In this document: piece after piece, positions 24,541 to 31,673 of the stretch
Position numbering within the stretch: position 1 is the first letter of the stretch
Layout: the number at the start of each line of letters is the position of its first letter
Source: Roseivirga sp.
Lineage (GTDB): Bacteria > Bacteroidota > Bacteroidia > Cytophagales > Cyclobacteriaceae
Assembly: GCA_021404565.1 (NCBI GenBank)
Contig: JAAWWF010000026.1
Location: forward strand, 372,001 to 436,000
Direction of reading: 5' to 3'
DNA length: 64,000 nt
Position numbers and translations under genes: made by a program
Notes under the pieces: model-generated
What the model saw: only the letters and a program-made list of their open reading frames with translations
What the model was told of the DNA's origin: nothing
Databases searched by the model: none

Positions 24541-25125
24541 ATGAAAAAGTTTATTACTCGGTATATTCTACCATCACTTATAATTATTGCAATTGCCGCT
24601 TGCTCAGGAGAAAAGAAAAGTAGCGAAGAGCATGACCATGCTGCAACGCCTCAGACCGCAGCCTCTGGCAATTCAAAAAGCCCTGCAAGCCAGGCAATGA
24701 CTAACATTGGTCAAACTCATGTACATATAGAGTATCATGCTCCAAGTGTAAGGGGTCGGCAAATTTTTGGAGGCCTTGTAGCCTACAATGAAGTTTGGGT
24801 TACCGGAGCTCACAGTGCAACCTCCATTAATTTCCCTAATGATGTAAGCCTCAATGGCAACAAAGTACCCAAAGGAAAATATGCATTATTCACCATTCCG
24901 GGAGAGTCAGAATGGACGGTTATCATCAATGAAAACTACGAACAGCATCTGGCAGATGATTATGATGAAAAACTAGATGTTGCAAGATTGAAAGTGAGGC
25001 CCGAGAAACTAGCAGAAACACAAGAACAACTTCTGTATAAAGTTGAAGAGACAGCAACAGGCAAGGGTATCATCTCCATTTCTTGGGCTGATGTAAAAAT
25101 CTCATTTGAGGTGACAGAACTATGA
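24541..25125 (+). CDS. DUF2911 lipoprotein
   Basis: I start at the ATG at 24541, which gives a lipoprotein signal (MKKFITRYILPSLI..., lipobox IAAC). A longer frame opens upstream but is not convincing. After a His/Ala-rich linker, the ~150-residue DUF2911 domain shows IEYHAPSVRGRQIFGGLV, TGAHSATSINFPNDVSLNG and KGKYALFTIPGESEWTVIIN, all family hallmarks. DUF2911 proteins are exported Bacteroidota proteins of unknown function. The stop overlaps the next start by 4 bp (ATGA), so it is translationally coupled to the thioredoxin-like gene. Confidence 0.88.
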   Translation: MKKFITRYILPSLIIIAIAACSGEKKSSEEHDHAATPQTAASGNSKSPASQAMTNIGQTHVHIEYHAPSVRGRQIFGGLVAYNEVWVTGAHSATSINFPNDVSLNGNKVPKGKYALFTIPGESEWTVIINENYEQHLADDYDEKLDVARLKVRPEKLAETQEQLLYKVEETATGKGIISISWADVKISFEVTEL

Positions 25126-25610
25126 AACTGGAGGCAATTTTATCGTCTCTCCTCCTTGTAACACTTTTGAGCTGTTCCACTGATAAGGAAGAATCGTTTT
25201 TTGAGAAACTTGATCTAAAAGACATGGATGGAAATGCTATCACCTTGAAAGAGATAGAGGGCAAGATGGCTTTCATCAATCTGTGGTCAACAACATGTAA
25301 GCCATGCTTAAAGGAAATGCCGTCTATAGAAAGAGCTCAATCCATACTGGAAAAGGAAGGCTATGTCTTTCTAGCGGTTTCAGATGAAGAAGCAGAACGT
25401 ATTGACCGTTTTACCAATCGATTCGACTATAGCTTTCAAATTGCTCGTTACGGTTTGAGCATGGCAGCCTTAGAGGTTTATGCGTTACCAGCGTCATATA
25501 TCGTAAATGACAAAGGGGAAATGTTGTACAAGCATGTAGGAGCGAGAGAATGGGATGATAAAGAAAGCCTTTCCCTCTTCAGGTCCTATCTGAAAACCAA
25601 TAATCAGTAA
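25122..25610 (+). CDS. TlpA/ResA-like lipoprotein thiol-disulfide oxidoreductase
   Basis: 162 residues with a lipobox (LLSC, Cys18) and a thioredoxin fold. The active site is C59-K-P-C62 in NLWSTTCKPCLKEMPS, and the cis-Pro region is YALPASYIVND. It should sit in the periplasm, anchored by lipid, and reduce or exchange disulfides, in line with ResA/TlpA relatives. It is coupled to the DUF2911 gene by a 4-bp overlap and followed by an HMA-AraC regulator. In this context it may keep metal-binding thiols reduced. The CKPC motif is slightly unusual compared with CxPC of TlpA. Confidence 0.9.
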   Translation: MKLEAILSSLLLVTLLSCSTDKEESFFEKLDLKDMDGNAITLKEIEGKMAFINLWSTTCKPCLKEMPSIERAQSILEKEGYVFLAVSDEEAERIDRFTNRFDYSFQIARYGLSMAALEVYALPASYIVNDKGEMLYKHVGAREWDDKESLSLFRSYLKTNNQ

Positions 25611-25666
25611 GAACGAGAATGAATGGGGATTAGTCAAAGGTCACCATTCATTCTTTACTTGTCTCT

Positions 25667-26230
25667 ATGAAATTATCAGTAAAATATATGGTTTGTGATC
25701 GCTGCATTCGAGTGGTGGAACAAGTTGTTGCTGAATTGAAGGGTGTAAATGCCAAGCAGATTGGATTGGGGTTTATGGAACTTGAAGAACCCATTGATTC
25801 GGTTCAGCGAGTTCAACTAAACCAGGCACTTGCTACAGAGGGTTTCGAGTTGTTGGATGATGAAAAAGAGCAAAGGGTAGAACAAATAAAAAACCTGATC
25901 GTCAAAGAGGTGCATCATACAGCTAACAAGAAAGGTGAAAACCAAAACTATTCGTCATTCCTCACTAAGAAAATAGGTATGGATTATTCTTACCTGAATG
26001 ACCTTTTCTCTGCTACTGAGGGGAAAACCATTGGTCAGTTCATTACGCTTCAGAAAATTGAAAGGGCAAAAGAATTGTTGATATATGACCAGCTGAGTTT
26101 GGCAGAAATTGCAGACCAACTAGAATATAATAGTGGTCAATACCTCTCAGCACAATTCAAGAGAGTGACCGGAATGACTCCTTCGGTATTTAAGAAAATA
26201 GGGAGTCGCCAAGCCATTGATAAACTATAG
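25667..26230 (+). CDS. AraC-type regulator with N-terminal HMA-like metal-binding domain
   Basis: The first ~65 residues have the ferredoxin-like pattern of heavy-metal-associated domains. VKYMVCDRCIRVVEQVV corresponds to the MxCxxC loop (Cys10 and Cys13) and GFELLDDE to the last strand. Residues ~80-187 form an AraC-type DNA-binding domain with LAEIADQLEYNSGQYLSAQFKRVTGMTPSVFK. This fusion makes it a plausible direct sensor of a soft metal (Cu, Hg or similar) that regulates the surrounding cluster. It lies between the TlpA-like gene and the HMA-membrane protein gene, all in the same direction. Confidence 0.83.
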   Translation: MKLSVKYMVCDRCIRVVEQVVAELKGVNAKQIGLGFMELEEPIDSVQRVQLNQALATEGFELLDDEKEQRVEQIKNLIVKEVHHTANKKGENQNYSSFLTKKIGMDYSYLNDLFSATEGKTIGQFITLQKIERAKELLIYDQLSLAEIADQLEYNSGQYLSAQFKRVTGMTPSVFKKIGSRQAIDKL

Positions 26231-26318
26231 TCGGAAAAATTGTACAAGCAGTTAGGGATTGTGTAAGGACATAATTAAGTGAAGCCAACAATTTTGCCTT
26301 ATATAATTTGAGAACAAG

Positions 26319-27038
26319 ATGAATCATACATATAACATCGAAGGGATGACCTGTGAAGATTGTAAGGCAAAAGTGACAAGAACATTGGAAGGCTTTCCAG
26401 AAATAGATCGGGTAGACATCAATTTGTCAACAGGCAAAGCCCGGGTAACTATGAACAAGCATATATCCACATCAGCGCTGCAATCTGAGCTAACTGGAAA
26501 AGGTAACTACACAATCACCGAAGAGGTACACCAAGGTCATGTCCGACATGAAGAGAATAAAAGCTTCATAGTTACTTACAAACCATTATTGATGATTGTA
26601 GGGTTCATAGCCGGAACGAGTTTGCTCGTTCAGTACCCTTATAAAGAGTTTTCAGGAATACTTTGGATGCGTCATTTTATGGCTGGTTTTTTCATTGTCT
26701 TTTCATTCTTTAAACTCTTGAATCTAAGGGGTTTTGTTGATTCTTATCGTATGTACGATATAGTAGCCGAAAGATGGAAATCATGGGGCTACATATATCC
26801 ATTCGTAGAACTCGCATTGGGCATGGCATACCTTGTAAGCTGGAACCCATGGGTGACTAATATCACCACTGTAATCGTGCTAGGTATAAGTACTATCGGA
26901 GTTGTAAAGAGTAATCTCGACAAGAGAAAAATTCAATGTGCCTGCCTTGGTGATGTCTTTGATCTTCCAATGAGTAAAGTCACAATAATAGAAGATGTAT
27001 CTATGGTAATGATGGCCGCACTAATGTTGGCCGTTTAG
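26319..27038 (+). CDS. HMA-domain protein fused to MauE/DoxX-like membrane domain
   Basis: 239 residues. An N-terminal heavy-metal-associated domain has the canonical IEGMTCEDCKAKV loop (Cys12 and Cys15). About four membrane spans follow (residues ~95-112, 122-140, 160-178, 180-200), with a MauE/DoxX-like arrangement and a conserved CACLGDVFDLPMSKVTIIED segment near the end. The protein probably passes a soft metal from a cytosolic domain to the membrane or couples it to thiol chemistry. It closes the plus-strand metal cluster after the HMA-AraC regulator. No metal P-type ATPase or merA is present in the island, so transport direction is open. Confidence 0.82.
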   Translation: MNHTYNIEGMTCEDCKAKVTRTLEGFPEIDRVDINLSTGKARVTMNKHISTSALQSELTGKGNYTITEEVHQGHVRHEENKSFIVTYKPLLMIVGFIAGTSLLVQYPYKEFSGILWMRHFMAGFFIVFSFFKLLNLRGFVDSYRMYDIVAERWKSWGYIYPFVELALGMAYLVSWNPWVTNITTVIVLGISTIGVVKSNLDKRKIQCACLGDVFDLPMSKVTIIEDVSMVMMAALMLAV

Positions 27039-27072
27039 ATCAGTAAATTTTACACAAAAAAATCAAAACACT

Positions 27073-27249
27073 ATGAAGAAAGTGTATTTAAGTCTAATTA
27101 TCCTGGTGACAATATTGATGAGCGCATTCGACTTTAAGACTAGCCCTGAAAATTCAGTGGATGGAGTTGTATCGCTATTCCTAAAGTCAGTTAATGTCAA
27201 AAATCTTGAGCCACTTAATATTCACCCTGTCGTTTCCTGTCCAAATTGA
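27073..27249 (+). pseudogene. Short exported ORF, probably truncated
   Basis: A 58-codon frame with a start like a secreted protein (MKKVYLSLIILVTILMSAF) preceded by ACAAAA-rich leader sequence 34 bp after the HMA-membrane gene. The remainder contains a single VVSCPN-type cysteine and then a stop that lies inside the 3' end of the opposing VOC gene. The length and abrupt end suggest the 5' part of a longer secreted protein, cut when the minus-strand VOC-permease block was inserted. A genuine short metal-cluster peptide is the alternative. Confidence 0.35.
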
Positions 27250-27587
27250 ATCATGTATCCATTGTTATCATAGATTGCAAATTCAGTCATACCATAGTCA
27301 AATGTCTCCAAAGGATAACAAACCTTTACCTTGTCCTTAAGGTTATCCCAATCCTGGTTGACATCATCCGAAAAAAGGTAAATGGAACCTGTAAATTGAG
27401 CTCCATTGAATTGAACATGATCTGTTGGTAAAGCTAACATTATGCTCACTTCATCTCTTTTTAAATTCGCCCATCCATATTCGAGCTCCAAGGACTCACA
27501 GGTAAAGCCAAGTATCGAAACATAGAAATCGACCGTCTCTTTGATATCTTCTGTCCAAAAAGTCGGAACCAGTTTAGTTAATGCCAT
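27222..27587 (-). CDS. VOC-superfamily protein (glyoxalase-like)
   Basis: 121 residues with two VOC modules: LVPTFWTEDIKETVDFYVSILGF and, in the second half, FAIYDNNGYMIQFGQE. The ending GYMIQFGQE is typical of bleomycin-resistance-like VOC proteins. It is co-oriented with the large permease gene located just upstream (10-bp gap), so both may be in one transcript with this gene second. Its 3' end overlaps a short plus-strand ORF. The substrate is unknown. Confidence 0.82.
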   Translation of the reverse strand: MALTKLVPTFWTEDIKETVDFYVSILGFTCESLELEYGWANLKRDEVSIMLALPTDHVQFNGAQFTGSIYLFSDDVNQDWDNLKDKVKVCYPLETFDYGMTEFAIYDNNGYMIQFGQETTG

Positions 27588-27597
27588 GCCTCACAAT

Positions 27598-29973
27598 TTA
27601 CTCATATTTCAGAATCTTTGCTGGATTCACTCTCGAAGCTCTGAATATCTGAAGTCCAACAAAAAGTAAAATTGAGATTGTCATAATCAATATCGCCCCG
27701 ATGAATAATTCGACCCCAATGTTTATTCTGAAAGTAAAGGAATTAAGCCATTCATTCATGAGATAGTATCCGACAGGTATGGCAATCAAAGAGGCAATTG
27801 CTATCAGGATCATAAGATCCTTAGAGAATAGATAAATGATACTTCTCACTGGGCTTCCAAGTACTTTACGGATACCAATTTCTTTCATTTTTCGATTGAT
27901 TGTGAAGATGGTCAGACTCATTAATCCCAAGCCCGCAATGACAATGGCAACCATTGAGAAGAATCCAAAAATGGTGTTTAACCTTTCTTCAGATTCATAA
28001 AATTTAGCAAGACTGTTATCAAGAAAACTGTATTCAACAGGAAAGCCTGCGTAAAACTGTTGCCAAACCTTATCTAAATGATCGATGGCTGATTGGTAAT
28101 TCTGACCGTCAATTTTAACGGCTACAAAGCGATACCAACGCGGCTCATAGGAAATGATCACTGGATCAATGCCGTTGTGTAATGACTTAGTATTAAAATC
28201 ATTCGTAACTCCAATGATCTTATTTCGATTTCCGCCATTCACAAATGATCCAACTGGATTTTCGAGTGAAAAAGCGTCAACAAAGGCCTGATTTACAAAT
28301 ACATGGTGAATCGTGTCTTCCAATTGGTCTAAGTCGGTTGGAATTTTGTCTTTCACATCAATCCCGAAAGCTGATGTGAAATTATTATCAGTTAAAATGG
28401 AAGAGACCCGTTGCGATGGAAGGTCAGTACCTTCAACCTGATAGTCAAAAGACAGGGTATTGTTGGACCCCGGTATGGTTGAAGTATAGGTGACCTCCTT
28501 GACAAATGCACTTTCTTTCATAGCATTAGTCACAGCCTCATGGCCGTCATTTTTACTTCTGTCTTTAATTGGGATTACGATTGTGAAGTCTTTATCAAAT
28601 CCCATTTCGGCACCTCTCACAAATTCAAGTTGCCGAGCTACAATTAATGTGGCAACAATCAATATGAGTGAAATACTGATTTGCAATGTGACTAAGATGC
28701 TTCTTAAGCTGAATGCTGACTTGGTCTTGATCATTGATCCTTTCAAAGCATTGATGGGTCTCAACCCGCTGAGATAAAGGGCAGGATAACTTCCTGCTAT
28801 CAACCCAGTAATCAATACGGCAATAGTCATGATGACAAAGAGGCTGATATTTGCTTGACTGAATAGTAAAACTGACTTGTCAGCTAGTTGATTAAAAGTA
28901 GGAAGCGCCAACATCGTCAATCCCAAAGCCAGTACGAATGAACCAAAGGTCAGCAAGACAGCTTCGAACAAATACTGTTTTGTCAACTGGGTTCTATGTG
29001 CACCAAAAACCTTTCTTATGCCTATTTCTAACGACCTTTTTGTAAAGTTTGCAGTCGTAAGGTTTATGAAGTTGATGCAGGCCATCAGAAGAATAAACAC
29101 GGCCGTTGTAATCAAAATATAGGAGGTGCTTTCACTACTATTTACTTCTAATTCATCTCTTAGGTCCGAATTCAAATGAATGTCGGTGACAGGTTGTAAG
29201 AAGTAATTGAACTTTGGGGCATGCTCCTCAGGAAGTTTACGCCCCATCAACTCACCGATTTTCTCTTCTAGAAGCGTTGGGTTTGTGCCCTCGTTGACAA
29301 GGATATATGTCTGAAGGTCAAACCAGAACCAATTCGTAGTTCTGCGTTCTCCAAGCACTTCTTTGACAGTTTCGAAGTCGGCTAAAAAATCAAAGTGGAA
29401 ATGAGAATTAGCGGGCACTTCCTCTAATATCCCGGTGACTTTCAGGTCATAAGTATTATTGTACTTTAGCACCTTTCCAATTGGGTTGTCGTTGCCAAAA
29501 TACTTCTCGGCCATTCTTCGAGTCAGCACAATTGAATACTTGTCTTTAAGGGCTGTTTCCGGATTCCCCACCTCTAATCCAAATGAGAAAATCTTAAAAA
29601 CATCAGCGTCCGCAAAGTATAAGCTGTTCTCGTAGAACTTGTCTTCATTATATGCCAAGAGATCAGTTCTGGGGTTTTTGCGGACTCTGACAGCCTCCAT
29701 TATCTCGGCATATTCTGCTTCCAATGCCGGTGCAAGTGGGGTAGAAGTCCTAGCCCAAGGCGTAGTGTTATCACCACTCTTCCAATTGTTTGCTACCCTA
29801 TATATCCGATCTGCGTTGTCATGGTATTTATCATAACTGAACTCATCCTGAACAAAAAGCGCAATGATTATGCTCACACCAATACCAACTGTCAGTCCAA
29901 AAATGCTGATAAAGGCTTGAAGTTTATTTTTATAAATATTGCGAAGGGCTGACTTGAAGTAATTGTAGAACAT
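27598..29973 (-). CDS. ABC transporter permease, MacB/FtsX type
   Basis: I start at the ATG at 29973 (MFYNYFKSALRNIYKNKLQ), the usual beginning of Bacteroidota permeases of this class. A frame extends nine codons further. The ~790 residues contain two FtsX halves. Each has a large extracytoplasmic MacB-type region and membrane spans, with FTKRSLEIGIRKVFGAHRTQL and NRKMKEIGIRKVLGSPVRS as the two EIGIRKVxG signatures and the closing ILKYE. The partner ATPase is not adjacent, which is common for these orphan permeases. It may export peptides or drugs, or transmit force across the envelope. Confidence 0.9.
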   Translation of the reverse strand: MFYNYFKSALRNIYKNKLQAFISIFGLTVGIGVSIIIALFVQDEFSYDKYHDNADRIYRVANNWKSGDNTTPWARTSTPLAPALEAEYAEIMEAVRVRKNPRTDLLAYNEDKFYENSLYFADADVFKIFSFGLEVGNPETALKDKYSIVLTRRMAEKYFGNDNPIGKVLKYNNTYDLKVTGILEEVPANSHFHFDFLADFETVKEVLGERRTTNWFWFDLQTYILVNEGTNPTLLEEKIGELMGRKLPEEHAPKFNYFLQPVTDIHLNSDLRDELEVNSSESTSYILITTAVFILLMACINFINLTTANFTKRSLEIGIRKVFGAHRTQLTKQYLFEAVLLTFGSFVLALGLTMLALPTFNQLADKSVLLFSQANISLFVIMTIAVLITGLIAGSYPALYLSGLRPINALKGSMIKTKSAFSLRSILVTLQISISLILIVATLIVARQLEFVRGAEMGFDKDFTIVIPIKDRSKNDGHEAVTNAMKESAFVKEVTYTSTIPGSNNTLSFDYQVEGTDLPSQRVSSILTDNNFTSAFGIDVKDKIPTDLDQLEDTIHHVFVNQAFVDAFSLENPVGSFVNGGNRNKIIGVTNDFNTKSLHNGIDPVIISYEPRWYRFVAVKIDGQNYQSAIDHLDKVWQQFYAGFPVEYSFLDNSLAKFYESEERLNTIFGFFSMVAIVIAGLGLMSLTIFTINRKMKEIGIRKVLGSPVRSIIYLFSKDLMILIAIASLIAIPVGYYLMNEWLNSFTFRINIGVELFIGAILIMTISILLFVGLQIFRASRVNPAKILKYE

Positions 29974-30055
29974 AGTCAAGGTAGATTGATAAGGCTTCAA
30001 ACGAGACGATATGATCTAAGTTCGTGAATCTAAGTTTCAAATCCTTATTAATTAA

Positions 30056-30082
30056 AAAGGTCAGCACATTAGCCGACCTTTT
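30056..30082 (-). terminator. Terminator of the 95-aa gene, copy 2
   Basis: On the minus strand AAAAGGTC-GGC pairs with GCT-GACCTTTT around a TAATGT loop and is followed by a T run. It lies 22 bp downstream of the stop of the second 95-aa gene. Its position matches the hairpin at 19998-20025 in the first copy although the sequence differs. Confidence 0.65.
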
Positions 30083-30103
30083 CGAATCAATATTATGTCA
30101 GTC

Positions 30104-30391
30104 TCAAGAGCTCTCAACTCGTTCTAATGCCTCAGCGAGTGATTTCAAATCATAAAGTGAATCCTTTTCTAAGCGGTCTAAAGGCTCTTCTGACTGATAA
30201 AGGGCCAAATCATGAATTACTCTTATGGATTTCGCCATTTCTTGAGGACCATGAAAATAGATGAGTTTTAACAGCTCAATTTGAGGCTGTGTCCAATCTC
30301 CGGAATCAATTGTTTCTTCTGAAATAGGAGACTGATTTTCGCTTGCCTTGCACTTACAATCGCAAGGACTTTGACCATCTGAAGTTCGCAT
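30104..30391 (-). CDS. Small conserved protein, copy 2, unknown function (structured leader)
   Basis: A 95-residue paralogue of the protein at 20039-20326. They share GQSPCDCKCKASENQ, ISEETIDS and DWTQPQIELLKLIYFHG, then drift (EMAKSIRVIHDLALYQSEEP here). The opening codons encode MRTSDGQ where copy 1 has MLTHEGQ. This difference follows the change in the base-pairing site of the leader. Like copy 1 it has a TAnnTTT-type promoter, a 167-nt leader with a three-way-junction domain, its own terminator, and a ~0.8 kb structured repeat nearby. The product is unidentified, and a metal-binding or DNA/RNA-binding regulator is possible. Confidence 0.72.
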   Translation of the reverse strand: MRTSDGQSPCDCKCKASENQSPISEETIDSGDWTQPQIELLKLIYFHGPQEMAKSIRVIHDLALYQSEEPLDRLEKDSLYDLKSLAEALERVESS

Positions 30392-30558
30392 AATAATGGG
30401 TTTTAAAGAATGAATAAAGTAGGGGAGTCACTGCGAACTTCATCAAAGCGGTGCCTTGAATAGGTCTCGGGACTTTCACCCGTATGCTCCCCAATAACTT
30501 AGGTTTAAACCAATTGTGAGTAATTGACACCATGTGAATAATAATTGATAAAGTTCGC
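30392..30558 (-). ncRNA. Structured leader RNA of the 95-aa gene, copy 2
   Basis: The leader begins at about 30558 with GCGAACTT. A domain (30422-30492) is closed by GGGGAG/CTCCCC and has the hairpin CGGG-TGAAAGT-CCCG followed by GAGACCTAT. The stem CACCGC/GCAGTG holds one C-A mismatch where copy 1 has U-G. The loop carries TGAAGTTCGC (30433-30442 on plus), the complement of both the leader's 5' end (8 nt) and the start region ATGCGAACTTCA (10 nt). The spacing between loop site and start-codon site is 44 bases in both loci. The same contacts are made with different bases. Confidence 0.7.
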
Positions 30559-30562
30559 GCCA

Positions 30563-30570
30563 TAAAGATA
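30563..30570 (-). promoter_or_regulatory. Candidate -7 box for the 95-aa gene leader, copy 2
   Basis: The minus strand reads TATCTTTA, one base from the TAnnTTTG consensus. It is four bases before the first pairing segment of the leader, as in copy 1. Conservation of this offset while the surrounding bases differ supports a shared transcription start. Confidence 0.5.
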
Positions 30571-30636
30571 GGACTTTTCCGTCATAAAAATCGAGTAGAG
30601 GAGTCAACAACTAAAAAACGACCACACCCGGGCAAT

Positions 30637-30757
30637 GCTGGCTATATCGGATGATACGAGGCAAATGCAAGGGTTCAGGCCGTTTACGGAGCGTTGGGCG
30701 GTGCCTAGCTAAAAAGGACTGAGTTTACTTGCCCTTGCAATTCCCGATATGATCAGC
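30637..30757. repeat. Long imperfect palindrome
   Basis: GCTG...TATATCGG (30637-30650) and GCAAGGG (30667-30673) on the left mirror CCCTTGC (30732-30738) and CCGATATGATCAGC on the right. An inner GTTGGGCGGTGCCTAGC makes another small hairpin. The whole 120 bp could fold as a single strand. It lies between the 95-aa leader and structured repeat copy B in a gene-free area and has no counterpart at copy A, where the HEPN gene is found instead. Confidence 0.45.
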
Positions 30758-30797
30758 CGGATATTTGCTATTGACTGGGAGTGGTAAAACAATATAA

Positions 30798-31575
30798 CTA
30801 GATTTTTAGGTAGAAGGGAGGTTGAGTTTTTGAAGGCGGGTGGCCTGAGAGAATAGCGGGGATGCGTCCGCTTTGCGTGGCTGGCCGGTTTATTCTCTCT
30901 AGATTTTTGCATTCTTTTCATCAATGGAAAAGAATGAGCCCAGCGGCTTGAGCGTTCACAGAAGCTACTGAACAACAACAAATCGACCCACAGGCCACCA
31001 AAGGCAAATACACGAACCACAGCAAAAAGAAAAGCCTCAGACCAACCAGCTCAGGTAAACAATCAACAGTCCAGGACAGCGCCAACAAAGCGCAGGCAAG
31101 CATGTGTTTTAAAGGCTGAGAATCCTAACGCCTGAGAATCGCATATTTAGGAGCAATTCGTACAATCGTACAGTACACGCGAAAATAGACAGCCTTTAAA
31201 TCTCTTGCTTAGCGTAGGGAACTGCCGGCACGGCACAGCGGGTGGGTAGAATAAAATCCGGGGCAGGAACAGCGTGGCCGTGGGTTGGATTGGAGCGCGG
31301 AAATTTTTGCTATCAAAAGCAAAAACTTTCTGTAGCCAATAGGCGCTTGGCAGATGCGGCTATTTAAAATAAAACTAATTATATAACACTTGCACAAAGC
31401 GCTTAGTGGAAGTTCTACAATGGTAAACGAAAGCGTTCGGTCCAGCTTTGCTGGTTTACATAATATCATTATATAACCGCGCTGCTGTCAATATACAGCC
31501 CAAACGTAACCAGGCCTGAAATGGCCACAATGCCATAAATGGCAATAAGTGTTATATAATTCGACTTATGTTAAA
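30798..31575 (+). repeat. Structured noncoding repeat, copy B (~0.8 kb)
   Basis: Homologue of 21381-22197, same strand, with the same order of blocks from TAGGTAGAAGGG to GTTATATAAT. Here GTAAAC and GTTTAC (near 31424-31459) enclose CCAGC-TTT-GCTGG where copy A has another stem. The terminal TTATATAAC/GTTATATAA pair is at 31469-31559. No conserved reading frame is present. With copy A it flanks about 8.6 kb (the metal cluster, VOC, permease and second 95-aa gene), so recombination between copies could delete or excise that segment. Confidence 0.75.
31469..31559 (+). repeat. attC-like element in copy B
   Basis: A 91-bp segment bounded by TTATATAAC and GTTATATAA, exact inverse ends, with inner GCC/GGC hairpins (CCAGGCCTGAAATGGCC and GCCATAAATGGC). 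It is the counterpart of 22081-22176. The inverted ends and size are like an integron recombination site, but the core does not match GTTRRRY and no integrase is visible. Confidence 0.35.
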
Positions 31576-31673
31576 CCGAGATATAAGGTATTGTGAATCA
31601 GCTGATTGAAAATGATTAATAATTTTTGAAAGCAGAATTAATTTTTGCCAAGCCCTTTAACACATCACCCATC

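Noticed and set aside
30709-31469. Several 60-100 codon frames in repeat copy B
   Set aside because: They overlap each other and do not match the frames of copy A. No start signals support them.
15071-31575. CRISPR array
   Set aside because: The repeats are few, long and unevenly spaced, with genes between them. There are no short regularly spaced repeats and no cas genes.
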